Below are positions 52,773-61,387 of a stretch of 64,000 nt of DNA, in pieces. Source of the DNA: Nitrospira sp. (GTDB taxonomy: Bacteria; Nitrospirota; Nitrospiria; Nitrospirales; Nitrospiraceae); the NCBI GenBank assembly GCA_030123605.1, contig CP126123.1, positions 1,902,001 to 1,966,000 on the forward strand, given 5' to 3'. How positions within the stretch are numbered: the first letter of the stretch is position 1; each line of letters starts with the position of its first letter. The notes beneath the pieces are model-generated. The model was not told the DNA's origin. It did no database searches and saw nothing but the letters and a program-made list of their open reading frames with translations. The position numbers and the translations under genes were made by a program.

Positions 52773-53453
52773 ATGAAGCTCGGACTCTTGGGCGGCAGCT
52801 TTAATCCGATCCACCGGTGCCATCTCTCGATCGCGCACTCCGCTCAGCAGATCCTGCAATTGGATCGAATCCTCTTCGTCCCGACCGGGGATCCCCCCCA
52901 CAAACCATCCGGCACCTTGGCGGCCGCCCGGCATCGCTACCGGATGGTCCGACTGGCGATTCAAGACAGCCCGGGATTCGCCCTCACGGACTTAGAAATC
53001 CGACGTCCCGGCAAATCCTATTCGATCGACACCGTCCGATCGATTCAGCAGGAATACGGACCGGCGACCACCATCTTTTTCATCATCGGATTGGATGCAT
53101 TTCTGGACCTGCCGTCCTGGAAGGATGCCGAAACCCTGCTCGCGAGCTGCCATTTCGTGGTCATTTCGCGGCCTTCCGTCAGCTTTCGAACACTGACGTC
53201 GATCCCGTTGTTTCATTCGATTCCGGAAGACAGCGTGATCGCGCTGGATACGGCCAGGCAGGAGCGGGCAGATGTGATCTTTGCGAACGGCCGGACGCTG
53301 ACCTTCCTTCGACTGCCGCCCTGTGAAATCTCTGCGTCGGAGATCAGGAAACGTCTGCTGGAGGGCAGTCCTCTGGCAAATCTGTTGCCCCCCCCTGTCG
53401 AATCCTATATACTTCGCGAGGGGTTATACAGGGAGAACCACGATCGTACTTGA
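52773..53453 (+). CDS. nadD: Nicotinate-nucleotide adenylyltransferase
   Basis: A 226-residue NadD making deamido-NAD from nicotinate mononucleotide. The nucleotide motif at the N-terminus reads GGSFNPIHRCHLSIA (residues 6-20); the usual HxGH is HRCH here, a Gly to Cys change. TGDPPHKP near residue 36 and IIGLDAFLDLPSWKDAE near residue 103 follow, and the ISxSxIR motif is intact as EISASEIRKRL near residue 189. It lies 35 bases after proB. Function is likely kept, as family proteins vary at the third position. Confidence 0.92.
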   Translation: MKLGLLGGSFNPIHRCHLSIAHSAQQILQLDRILFVPTGDPPHKPSGTLAAARHRYRMVRLAIQDSPGFALTDLEIRRPGKSYSIDTVRSIQQEYGPATTIFFIIGLDAFLDLPSWKDAETLLASCHFVVISRPSVSFRTLTSIPLFHSIPEDSVIALDTARQERADVIFANGRTLTFLRLPPCEISASEIRKRLLEGSPLANLLPPPVESYILREGLYRENHDRT

Positions 53454-53862
53454 AGCAAAGGATAAGGCTCTCGCGGTGGCAAGCGCCATCCTGGATAAGA
53501 AGGCCACCGATGTCCTGATCCTGCATATCGCCACGCTGACTTCTGTCGCCGACTATCTGGTCATCGGTTCCGGGGAATCGGAGCGCCAAGCTCGGGCGAT
53601 TGCCGACCATGTTTGCGACTGCCTCACCGCTCAAGGAGAGGCCCCCCTCAGCATTGAAGGTACTTCATCGGCGAAGTGGGTCGTGATGGATTTCGGCGAC
53701 GTCGTCGTTCACATTTTTCAGAAGGATATTCGCGAACACTACGCCCTCGAACGGTTGTGGGGCGACGCGGGACAGGTTTCGTTGCCGGAAGAGCGCGCAC
53801 TGAAAGCCGGGCGGCCTGCACGGGCTACAGCACGTCCGGCTCGCACCCGGAAACGGGTCTAG
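53443..53862 (+). CDS. rsfS: Ribosome silencing factor RsfS
   Basis: A 139-residue RsfS, the anti-association factor that binds L14. Core motifs: ILDKKATDVLILHIATLTSVADYLVIGSG near residue 16, ADHVCDCLTAQGEAPLSIEG near residue 60, and WVVMDFGDVVVHIFQKDIREHYALERLWGDA near residue 82. The expected N-terminus falls at ATC 53443 (or ACG 53440), with GGGAG seven bases upstream; no ATG, GTG or TTG is there. GTG 53476 would drop the first helix and GTG 53323 would bury 120 bases inside nadD. It overlaps nadD by 11 bases. The C-terminal tail is Arg/Ala/Pro-rich. Confidence 0.9.
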   Translation: MVLEAKDKALAVASAILDKKATDVLILHIATLTSVADYLVIGSGESERQARAIADHVCDCLTAQGEAPLSIEGTSSAKWVVMDFGDVVVHIFQKDIREHYALERLWGDAGQVSLPEERALKAGRPARATARPARTRKRV

Positions 53863-53863
53863 C

Positions 53864-55264
53864 ATGTTTCGGCTGCTCTCCACGATCTTCCTCGTCAGCC
53901 TCGGCGTCTTTCTCTACAGCTACTTTCGTGAACTGAACCCCGGCACGATTGCCATCCGAACCAGCCCGGACGCCCTGTTCGAACTGAGTCCCGTGACCTT
54001 GGTGTTGTTGTCGATGGCCCTGGGCGCCGTGCTGGTGGCCCTCATCGTCACGATCAAAGAAACTTCTCATGTCTTCCTCAATTGGCGTACCAACCGCCTG
54101 GTCCGCCGCAAGGAAAAGGTCGATGCCTTGCACCGAGACGGCACGCACGCCTTCATGTCCAAACGGACCGAGGATGCCGTGCGCCTGTTCGAGCGGGCCC
54201 TCGTGATCGATCCCAACCGGACGGATTCGTTGCTGTGGCTGGGGAACATCTATCGGGCGGAAAACAACTTTACAGAAGCCATCCGTCTTCACCAGCAGGC
54301 CCATCGCATCGAAGACCGCAATGTGGAAGTCCTTCTCGAATTGGCCAAAGACCTGGAGGGCGCGCGACGGTACGAAGACGCGCTTCAAACGTTACAGGAT
54401 ATCCTCCGCATCGAGCCGGACAACCTGATGGCCTTGATCCGCAAACGCGACCTCTATATTCGCCTTGAAAAATGGAGCGACGCGCTCGAAATTCAACATC
54501 GGTTGGCCAAGGCCAATTTACCGGAAAGCGAACGGCGGGCCGAAGCCAATCTCCTGCTCGGCTGTATGTACGAGGTCGGACGCCAACTTCTGGAGCGCGG
54601 CCATCCCGACAAGGCGCGCCGCTATTTTCGGGGCGCGATCAAAAAAGACCGCACGTTTTTGCCGGCCTATATCGGCATCGGGGAGATTCTGGTGCGAGAA
54701 GGTAAAACCAAGAATGCGGTCGAAATTCTCAAGAAGATCTATGCCAAAACCCGCAGCGTCATCATTCTTCACCGCCTGGAAGAGCTCTTTCTCGAACTTG
54801 GAGAACCGGACGAAATCATCCGTGTCTACCAAGAGGCGCTTCGACAAGATCCCCACAATGCCGTGATCCAGTTCTACCTCGGCAAGCTGTATTATCGCCT
54901 TGAAATGGTAGATGACGCCTACGACGTGCTTTCAACCCTCGACGGAACGCAGGAACAACTCGTCGATTATCACAAAATCATGGCCAACCTGTACCTGCGC
55001 AAGCAGCGGATGGATGAAGCAGTGGGAGAACTCAAGAAGGCCCTCGGCTTCAGGAAGCGGGTGGTGGTGCCCTATCTCTGCACCCAGTGTCACCACGAAC
55101 TCGCCGAGTGGTCGGGCCGCTGCAAGCGATGTGGACGGTGGAACACCTACGTCGCCCTCCCCTGGCGAGATGCCAACAAGCCTGAGCCGGATCGGGACGG
55201 TCAGTCTTCACGCATCCGTGCCGTTCCCTATCAAGGCATTGCATCTCCATTTGAAACCGTGTAG
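53864..55264 (+). CDS. LapB/YciM-like membrane TPR protein with metal-binding domain
   Basis: A 466-residue protein. Two membrane spans (about residues 3-21 and 43-66, a LapA/DUF1049-like head) precede a soluble domain of at least six TPR repeats (about 95-400; ALVIDPNRTDSLLWLGNIYRAENNFTEAIRLHQQAHRIE). A C-terminal rubredoxin-type zinc/iron knuckle CTQCHHE...CKRCGRW is near residues 406-425, as in LapB. LapB controls LPS synthesis by steering FtsH to LpxC. Here the LapA-like membrane part and LapB seem joined in one chain. It starts one base after rsfS. Confidence 0.85.
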   Translation: MFRLLSTIFLVSLGVFLYSYFRELNPGTIAIRTSPDALFELSPVTLVLLSMALGAVLVALIVTIKETSHVFLNWRTNRLVRRKEKVDALHRDGTHAFMSKRTEDAVRLFERALVIDPNRTDSLLWLGNIYRAENNFTEAIRLHQQAHRIEDRNVEVLLELAKDLEGARRYEDALQTLQDILRIEPDNLMALIRKRDLYIRLEKWSDALEIQHRLAKANLPESERRAEANLLLGCMYEVGRQLLERGHPDKARRYFRGAIKKDRTFLPAYIGIGEILVREGKTKNAVEILKKIYAKTRSVIILHRLEELFLELGEPDEIIRVYQEALRQDPHNAVIQFYLGKLYYRLEMVDDAYDVLSTLDGTQEQLVDYHKIMANLYLRKQRMDEAVGELKKALGFRKRVVVPYLCTQCHHELAEWSGRCKRCGRWNTYVALPWRDANKPEPDRDGQSSRIRAVPYQGIASPFETV

Positions 55265-55317
55265 GGTTTTCCCCGCTCTTTTTTCTTGGTGGAGATTCAT
55301 CCTTCCGCCGAGGTCAT

Positions 55318-55335
55318 TGACCCCGACGGGGGTCA
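55318..55335. promoter_or_regulatory. Dyad upstream of bioB
   Basis: TGACCCC-GACG-GGGGTCA at 55318-55335 is a perfect seven-base inverted repeat 31 bases before the bioB ATG. It may be an operator or a 5' hairpin. It does not match the long BirA operator. Confidence 0.35.
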
Positions 55336-55366
55336 TTTGATGCCGTCTTTTTGAGGAGTCGCGTGC

Positions 55367-56401
55367 ATGATTGATTTCAAGGTCCTAACAGAGAAGGCAT
55401 TGCGTGATGAACTGCTCACCCGAGAGGAAAGTCTCGCGGCCTTGCAGGCACCGGATTCCCGCTTACTAGAACTCTTGCAAGCCGCTTTCCAAGTCCGCGA
55501 ACGGTACTTCGGCAAAACGGTTCGCCTCCAAATGTTGTTGAACGCCAAGAGCGGCGCCTGCCAGGAAGATTGCCACTACTGTTCGCAATCCGCGGTCTCG
55601 ACGGCCCCGATCGAACGGTACGGCCTGCTCCCCCATGATCAAATGGTGACCGGAGCCAGACGCGCGGCCGCCGCCAAAGCACAGCGGTATTGCATCGTCA
55701 TCAGCGGACGCAGTCCGTTGGATCGAGAGATCGCCGACATCGCCTCGGCTGTGCGATCCATCAAGCAGGAAGTGCCGATTCAAATTTGCTGCTCCTTAGG
55801 ACTCCTCAACGAACGCCAGGCGAAGGATCTGAAAGCGGCCGGTGTGGATCGCATCAACCACAACTTGAACACGAGCGAGGCCTATCACCCCTCGATCTGC
55901 ACTACCCATACCTTCCAAGACCGACTGGCGACGATCCGGCATGCGCGGACGGCCGGGCTCGAAATCTGTTCCGGCGGCATTGTAGGCATGGGGGAACGCG
56001 ACGAGGACCTGATCGATCTGGCGCTGGCGCTCCGCGAGGTCAAACCGGACTCGATTCCGATCAATACCCTCCATCCGGCTTCCGGTACCCCGCTGGAACA
56101 TTGTGACGCCCTCACGCCGCAACGGTGCCTGAAGGCACTCTGCCTCTTCCGTTTCCTGCATCCGCGGACGGAAATTCGGATCGCCGGCGGGCGGGAGCAC
56201 AATCTTCGGAGCTTGCAGCCGTTGGCACTCTACCCGGCGGATTCGGTGTTCGTGAACGGCTACCTCACCACACCGGGCCAGCCTGCGCCGGAAGTCTGGC
56301 GAATGATCGAGGACCTCGGCTTCGACATTCAGGTGGATGCGCTGCCCATCACACAGGGATCGGAGCAGGTCTCTCAGTCAGCCATCAGCCTTCATTCGTA
56401 A
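55367..56401 (+). CDS. bioB: Biotin synthase
   Basis: A 344-residue radical SAM biotin synthase, which inserts sulfur into dethiobiotin. The cluster motif GACQEDCHYCSQS is near residue 62 and the [2Fe-2S] ligands follow in CSLGLLNE and DRINHNLNTSEAYHPSICTTH (about residues 142-180), with the Arg ligand in the EIRIAGGREHNL region near residue 263. VNGYLTTPGQP near residue 300 is typical. Length is standard. It stands alone, not in a bio operon. Its end overlaps the convergent permease gene by 10 bases. Confidence 0.96.
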   Translation: MIDFKVLTEKALRDELLTREESLAALQAPDSRLLELLQAAFQVRERYFGKTVRLQMLLNAKSGACQEDCHYCSQSAVSTAPIERYGLLPHDQMVTGARRAAAAKAQRYCIVISGRSPLDREIADIASAVRSIKQEVPIQICCSLGLLNERQAKDLKAAGVDRINHNLNTSEAYHPSICTTHTFQDRLATIRHARTAGLEICSGGIVGMGERDEDLIDLALALREVKPDSIPINTLHPASGTPLEHCDALTPQRCLKALCLFRFLHPRTEIRIAGGREHNLRSLQPLALYPADSVFVNGYLTTPGQPAPEVWRMIEDLGFDIQVDALPITQGSEQVSQSAISLHS

Positions 56402-59046
56402 CGCAGGCCCTCGACCAGCGGTTGCCTGGCGGCCCAACGGGCAGGCCAGAACCCGGCAAGGAGTGATGCGATCAAGGCTAGGGCTCCGACTTCCGCCATG
56501 AGGCCGAGCGGCCACGAGACCTGAATCGTCCAGCCGAACGATTGGCGGTTGATGACCCTGATGAGGATCCACGCCAGAGCGAGCCCTCCGAGCAATCCCA
56601 TCACCGTCCCCAGCAGCCCGAGATACCCGGCTTCCCAAAGGATCAGCGCGGTAATCTGCCCACGACTGCTCCCCAACGCCTGGAGAGTGGCCAACTCACG
56701 ACGCCGTTCCACCACTGACGTGACCAGCGTGTTGATGATCCCCAACATGGCGATGATCACTGCAATGGCCTCCAGCACATAGGTCAGTGTGAAGGTTCGA
56801 TCGAAAATCCGGAGAATCTCCTGTCGCAATTCCGCATTGCTCAACAGGGTCGGTAACAGGTCACCTTGAGAGTCCTGAGCTAAGGTTCTGAGGATGTTGA
56901 TCCGAACCTGCTCCAGATCGGCGCCCGGCACGATGTAGACAGGGAACACCGTCACGCCTTCGTCGCCCCACCATTGTCGATAGAGGGATCGATCGATGAC
57001 GAGTTTCCCGCCGTCTGTGGCATAGTCGAAAAAGACCCCCAGGACGACCAGCGATTGTTCCCCCGCCGGCGTCATCACCGACAATCGGCTTCCGCTGGTC
57101 ACCTGCAGATGATCGGCCAACACCTCCGAAAGAATCGTCCCTTCTCCTGCCGCGGCACGAGCCAGAATGGCTGCCGATTCCCCCTCGACAAAGAGATATC
57201 GGCTCCTTGCGGCATGGAGGGCCAGATCCCGAGATACCAGCGAGACCGGTCGGCCCTGTAGCTCGATGCGAACATCGCGATAGGCATCGACCGCCGACAC
57301 CCCTGCCGTACCGTCCAACTTGGTCCGCCAGGCAGAAGGAAGGCTGTTATTCAACGTCCCACTCTGAACGGCATGCGGCCACCCGGTCGGGGCCACGATG
57401 AAATCCGCCATGACGGTTTGATCGATCCAGATCTCGACCGTGTCGCGAAAGCTCCTGATCATCACCATCACTCCGACCATGATGGCCACGCCGACAAGGA
57501 ACGCCGAGACGGTGACCGCATTCCGTCCGATCCCTCGCGTGGTTTGCTCCCGTGCGATGTGGCGGATCGTGCCCCCCAACGAAGGCGCGCGGACAGACGT
57601 TCCCAATTCTCGCGTGCGACAGAACTGTTGCATCAGGATCGGCACCAGACAGGAAAGCCCAGCCAGGACGCAGAAGGTCGCCACGTACCCAAAGACCGGC
57701 ACTCCGCCCACTGGCCCGGCAAAGACAGCCCCCAGGGCGATCACCAGCAAGAACCAGCCTGCGATACCCAGCGAAGCGGCACGCACCTGTTGCGCGACAT
57801 CGTATTCGCCCGGAGCAAGGGCTGCGACGATGATCGTCCGACCGGCATCCAGGCTGGGACCCAGCGCGCCCAACATGGAGACTCCGCTGCCGATCACGAC
57901 CGCTTCAAGAAACATCCGGCCTGATCCTGGAGGAAAACCGAATGTCTTGGGCAGATCTGTCAACGGAACATAGAGGTCTTGGACCGTCCGCCCGACCAGG
58001 CCGACGAGCACATTCCCCAACATCAACCCCAGCCCGCCTCCGAACAACCCTCCCGCCAGGCCGAAGAGACCGGCCTCTGCGAGAAAGAGCCCGACGACCA
58101 TAGATTCCGACATCCCGATTGCGCGCAGGATCCCCACTTCACGCCGTCGTTGCGTCACCGTAAAGGACACGGTGTTATAGATCAGGAATATGCCGACCAG
58201 CAGCCCGACCATGCTCAGCACGGATAAATTCAATTGAAACGCGCCGACCATGGATTCGACCTGCCGGCTGCGTTGAATCGGACGACGCACGGTCACAGCC
58301 GGAGGCAGGACCTGCTGTATCGCCTCCGCAACCTGTTCGACCGGCGCAGAGGTCCGGGTGACGATATCGATGCGATCCAAGCGACCGCTCAGGCCGAAGG
58401 TCCGTTGCGCGGCAGCGATGTCCATCACGGCCAAGCGGTCCCATATCGACGGCGGACCGGCCCGGCGGTCCATGACCGCCAGAATCGAGACGGAGACCTC
58501 GTGGCCGCCGGCTTGAAGGACAAGCTCTTTCCCTGCTCCGACCCCCATATCCGACGCAAGGGCCTGGCCCAGCAAGATGCCGTTCGGGGTCAGGAGGCCC
58601 TCCAAACCATCTCCCTTCCCTGAATTGTTGAACGCATCGAGCGTGGCGGGAATGCGATCCCGCATCGAGTTCAATTCTTCCAGCACATCCACTCCGAGAA
58701 TCAGGAACGAGTGGGTACGTCCGGCTTCTTCGGCCACCCGTACACCGACTTCAACCACCGGCCTGGCCGATTCCACCCCCTCGACGGTCCGTACGTCGGC
58801 GATCAGACGCTCATCCATGCCAGACTCTCCGGCCGACACCTCCAGCGTGACAGGACCGGCCACGCTCAAAACCGATTCCTCGAAGGAGCGGAGAACATCC
58901 ACATTGGCGGTCTGGACGGCGATCGTTGCCGCAACCCCCAGTCCGACCCCGATGATCGTGAGAAGCGTACGTCCGGGGCGCGTGGAAAGGTGCGCCCACC
59001 CGAGACGAGTGCAGACTGCGACTAAGGCAGAAGAGACCAGCGACAT
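56392..59046 (-). CDS. FtsX/MacB-type ABC transporter permease, two permease units
   Basis: An 884-residue permease with a duplicated FtsX core. Membrane span 1 is near residues 20-40, followed by a MacB-type periplasmic domain (about 45-265). Spans follow near 275-300, 320-350 and 385-405 (LLVGIFLIYNTVSFTVTQRRREVGILRAIG). A second half repeats this from about residue 480, ending with ELATLQALGSSRGQITALILWEAGYLGLLG near residue 790. FtsX family proteins move lipoproteins, lipids or peptides, or signal to cell-wall hydrolases. The start is ATG 59046; GTG 59058 also possible. Its ATPase is likely the gene at 60463-61167. Confidence 0.9.
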   Translation of the reverse strand: MSLVSSALVAVCTRLGWAHLSTRPGRTLLTIIGVGLGVAATIAVQTANVDVLRSFEESVLSVAGPVTLEVSAGESGMDERLIADVRTVEGVESARPVVEVGVRVAEEAGRTHSFLILGVDVLEELNSMRDRIPATLDAFNNSGKGDGLEGLLTPNGILLGQALASDMGVGAGKELVLQAGGHEVSVSILAVMDRRAGPPSIWDRLAVMDIAAAQRTFGLSGRLDRIDIVTRTSAPVEQVAEAIQQVLPPAVTVRRPIQRSRQVESMVGAFQLNLSVLSMVGLLVGIFLIYNTVSFTVTQRRREVGILRAIGMSESMVVGLFLAEAGLFGLAGGLFGGGLGLMLGNVLVGLVGRTVQDLYVPLTDLPKTFGFPPGSGRMFLEAVVIGSGVSMLGALGPSLDAGRTIIVAALAPGEYDVAQQVRAASLGIAGWFLLVIALGAVFAGPVGGVPVFGYVATFCVLAGLSCLVPILMQQFCRTRELGTSVRAPSLGGTIRHIAREQTTRGIGRNAVTVSAFLVGVAIMVGVMVMIRSFRDTVEIWIDQTVMADFIVAPTGWPHAVQSGTLNNSLPSAWRTKLDGTAGVSAVDAYRDVRIELQGRPVSLVSRDLALHAARSRYLFVEGESAAILARAAAGEGTILSEVLADHLQVTSGSRLSVMTPAGEQSLVVLGVFFDYATDGGKLVIDRSLYRQWWGDEGVTVFPVYIVPGADLEQVRINILRTLAQDSQGDLLPTLLSNAELRQEILRIFDRTFTLTYVLEAIAVIIAMLGIINTLVTSVVERRRELATLQALGSSRGQITALILWEAGYLGLLGTVMGLLGGLALAWILIRVINRQSFGWTIQVSWPLGLMAEVGALALIASLLAGFWPARWAARQPLVEGLRYE

Positions 59047-59082
59047 GACGAAACCCACCCAGGCAGAGGTCCAGTAATTGTT

Positions 59083-59111
59083 TTTACAGATTTACCCAAG
59101 TATGCTAGGAT
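59083..59111 (+). promoter_or_regulatory. Promoter of the LuxR-type gene
   Basis: TTTACA at 59083-59088, 17-base spacer, and TG-C-TAGGAT (59103-59111) extended -10. A start near 59118 gives a 27-base leader. Confidence 0.65.
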
Positions 59112-59144
59112 TACTCACAGTAGAATTTGGGGCACGCAACCACT

Positions 59145-59480
59145 ATGAAACCACGCAAACGAGTTCGCTCAAAGAAAACCGTGAAGGCGATCAAGACCGT
59201 CAAGTCGACCAAGGCCAGACGGGTCATAAAACCTGCCAAGCCGCATAAGCCGACCGGTAAACGATCGAACGGGTTGACGCCGCGGCAGCAAGAGATTCTG
59301 AAACTGGTATCGCAAGGCAATACCAACCGCGACATCGCCCGCCGCTTGGGGATCAGCGTGCGGACGGTGGAGGTGCATCGATTCAATCTGATGCGGCGAT
59401 TGAAGGTCCGTAACGTCGCCCAACTGCTCCGTCAAGCGCTGCAGCACGGTTTTCTCTCGAAGGACTTCGCGTTCAAATAA
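59145..59480 (+). CDS. LuxR-type DNA-binding protein with basic N-terminus
   Basis: A 111-residue protein. Residues 1-45 are very Lys/Arg-rich (KPRKRVRSKKTVKAIKTVKS), then a LuxR/GerE helix-turn-helix (about 46-108): LTPRQQEILKLVSQGNTNRDIARRLGISVRTVEVHRFNLMRRLKV. There is no receiver or ligand domain. The basic tail probably helps non-specific DNA binding, or the protein may be controlled by its own amount. It lies between the convergently and divergently placed permease and pyrD genes. Target genes are unknown. Confidence 0.85.
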   Translation: MKPRKRVRSKKTVKAIKTVKSTKARRVIKPAKPHKPTGKRSNGLTPRQQEILKLVSQGNTNRDIARRLGISVRTVEVHRFNLMRRLKVRNVAQLLRQALQHGFLSKDFAFK

Positions 59481-59521
59481 TCACGCCGGAAGACCGCTTG
59501 CCGGGCTCCCGCCACTGTCGG

Positions 59522-60448
59522 TTACAGCTCCTTCAAGGTCCCCCGGCATTCCTGAAGGGACTGCATGCCCCGCCTCGTCAGTTCTTCCGTCAATTCACGC
59601 TCCAGCCGCTCAAACACCGTCAGTCCCTCCTCAACCAGCACCGTACCCACCTGAACAGCCGTGGCACCGCAGAGCAGGTGCTCGAACGCGTCACCTCCCT
59701 GCATGACCCCACCGGTTCCGATGATGGGGATACGCCCAGCGAGCAACTTCCAAAATGCCCGAACATTGGCCAACGCAACCGGTTTGATCAACGAGCCTCC
59801 CAATCCTCCGAAGCCCCCCTTCGGCTTGATGACCGGCGTGGCACGCTGAGGGTCCACGACGAGACCGTTGCCGACGGAATTGATCAGATTGAGATAATCC
59901 ACCCCGGTGTGTCGTATGACCTCGGCCATGACTGCATGGTGAGCCGGATCAAAATAGGGCGGCAGTTTCACCCCCATCGGAACGGTAATGAGGGGCCGCA
60001 CCAACTTGAGGAGCCGTTCCGAGTCGACAGGATCGTAGGCGATCTGGGGTTTACCGGGAATATTCGGACAGGACAGATTGACCTCGATCAAATCGGGTCG
60101 CGCCTGATCGATGGTTCGTGCCATGGTGAGGAAGTCGTTCTCGCACAGGCCCGCAATACTGGCGATCACCGGCTTTCCAAACCGTTTAAGCTCGGGGATG
60201 AGTTCCGAGTAGGCTCGATAGCCGAGATTGGGAAGCCCCATCGAATTGATCGACCCGCCGGAAAAGCCAAAGTACCGCGGTTCTGGGTTCCCGGTCCGTG
60301 GCTCCAACGTCATCGACTTAGTGACGATGGCGCCGGCGCGCGAGCGGCCGAGCGCAAGCAATTCTTCACGGGTGACACAGAGCGCCCCTGATGCGTTCAT
60401 GAAACAGCTTGGGAACGTGACTCCGGCAATGGTAACGCTGAGATCCAT
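59522..60448 (-). CDS. pyrD: Dihydroorotate dehydrogenase, class 1A-like
   Basis: A 308-residue FMN enzyme of pyrimidine synthesis. It matches the class 1A (fumarate-type) signature: MGLPNLGYRAYSELIP near residue 76, VNLSCPNIPGKPQIAYDP near residue 120 with the catalytic Cys, VKLPPYFDPAHHAVM near residue 152, LINSVGNGLVVDP near residue 178 and GGVMQGGDAFEHLLCGATAVQVGT near residue 247. Cytosolic, with no membrane helix and no pyrK gene beside it, consistent with class 1A. Start ATG 60448 has AAAGGA upstream. It lies 14 bases after the ABC ATPase gene on the same strand. Confidence 0.9.
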   Translation of the reverse strand: MDLSVTIAGVTFPSCFMNASGALCVTREELLALGRSRAGAIVTKSMTLEPRTGNPEPRYFGFSGGSINSMGLPNLGYRAYSELIPELKRFGKPVIASIAGLCENDFLTMARTIDQARPDLIEVNLSCPNIPGKPQIAYDPVDSERLLKLVRPLITVPMGVKLPPYFDPAHHAVMAEVIRHTGVDYLNLINSVGNGLVVDPQRATPVIKPKGGFGGLGGSLIKPVALANVRAFWKLLAGRIPIIGTGGVMQGGDAFEHLLCGATAVQVGTVLVEEGLTVFERLERELTEELTRRGMQSLQECRGTLKEL

Positions 60449-60462
60449 GCTGATCCTTTCCT

Positions 60463-61167
60463 CTACGCCTCCCGTTTGACACAATTCACCAACCGACCGT
60501 CCCGCATGTGCCAGACGTAGTCGGCCACCTCTGCCGCGGCCTCGCTATGGGTCACCAGCAAGACCGAGTGACCGAACCGTTGCGGAAGCGTACGAAACAA
60601 TCCGACGATGTCGGCGCCCTGTTTGGAATCGAGGTTCCCAGTCGGTTCATCTGCCAGGATCAGCCTGGGTCGATGCACGATTGCGCGGGCAATGGCGACT
60701 CGCTGCTGTTCCCCTCCCGACAGCTCGCTCGGTCGATGTGACCGGCGAGCATCCATCTTCACGTCTCGCAACACCTCATCGACCCGCTCTGCGACCGCAG
60801 TTCCTTGCTCCCCTTTGAGCAACAGGGGCAATGCGACATTCTCCGCGACGGTCAAGCCCGGAATCAGGTGAAAAGCTTGAAAGACGATCCCGATCAATTC
60901 ACGTCGCAGACTGGTCCACTCCATGGCACTCGCATGGGTTACGGGCCGACTCTCGATCGCAATCATCCCGGAAGTTGGTTGATCCAGCCCCCCGATCAAA
61001 TTGAGAAGGGTACTCTTTCCACAGCCGCTGGGCCCCACGAAGGCACAAAAATCTCCCGCCTTCACATCGAGCGTGACATCCTGTAACGCCCGCACTACAG
61101 TTTGGCCGCGGCGGTACTCTTTCGAGAGATTCCGTACGGTCACCACCGTCTGGGCAGGATTTTGCAT
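60463..61167 (-). CDS. ABC transporter ATP-binding protein (LolD/MacB type)
   Basis: A 234-residue ATPase of the MacB/LolD subgroup. Walker [18 protein letters not shown] near residue 42, Q-loop [24 protein letters not shown] near residue 95, signature [15 protein letters not shown] near residue 145, Walker [18 protein letters not shown] near residue 163 and the switch His in [10 protein letters not shown] near residue 198. It should power an FtsX-type permease, most likely the one at 56392-59046. ATG 61167 begins just before [11 protein letters not shown]; no ribosome site is clear. It precedes pyrD in the same unit. Confidence 0.92.
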   Translation of the reverse strand: MQNPAQTVVTVRNLSKEYRRGQTVVRALQDVTLDVKAGDFCAFVGPSGCGKSTLLNLIGGLDQPTSGMIAIESRPVTHASAMEWTSLRRELIGIVFQAFHLIPGLTVAENVALPLLLKGEQGTAVAERVDEVLRDVKMDARRSHRPSELSGGEQQRVAIARAIVHRPRLILADEPTGNLDSKQGADIVGLFRTLPQRFGHSVLLVTHSEAAAEVADYVWHMRDGRLVNCVKREA

Positions 61168-61387
61168 GATCGGGAAGAGGTAGCCTGAAGTATCGGGGAA
61201 CGCCCTGCAGCCTGTGTTGCGATAGCCTGATCTGCAGGACCACGCGAAGTCGCCCTGATACAGGTGGAATGGTCGTATACCATACCGGCTTTGCCCTCTA
61301 CAACCTTGACAGACAGAGCTGATTTCCGTACAAAGCCGGAACACAATTCCCTCCTCGGTTGAACCGGTAAGAAAAAAACGTCGTCCC

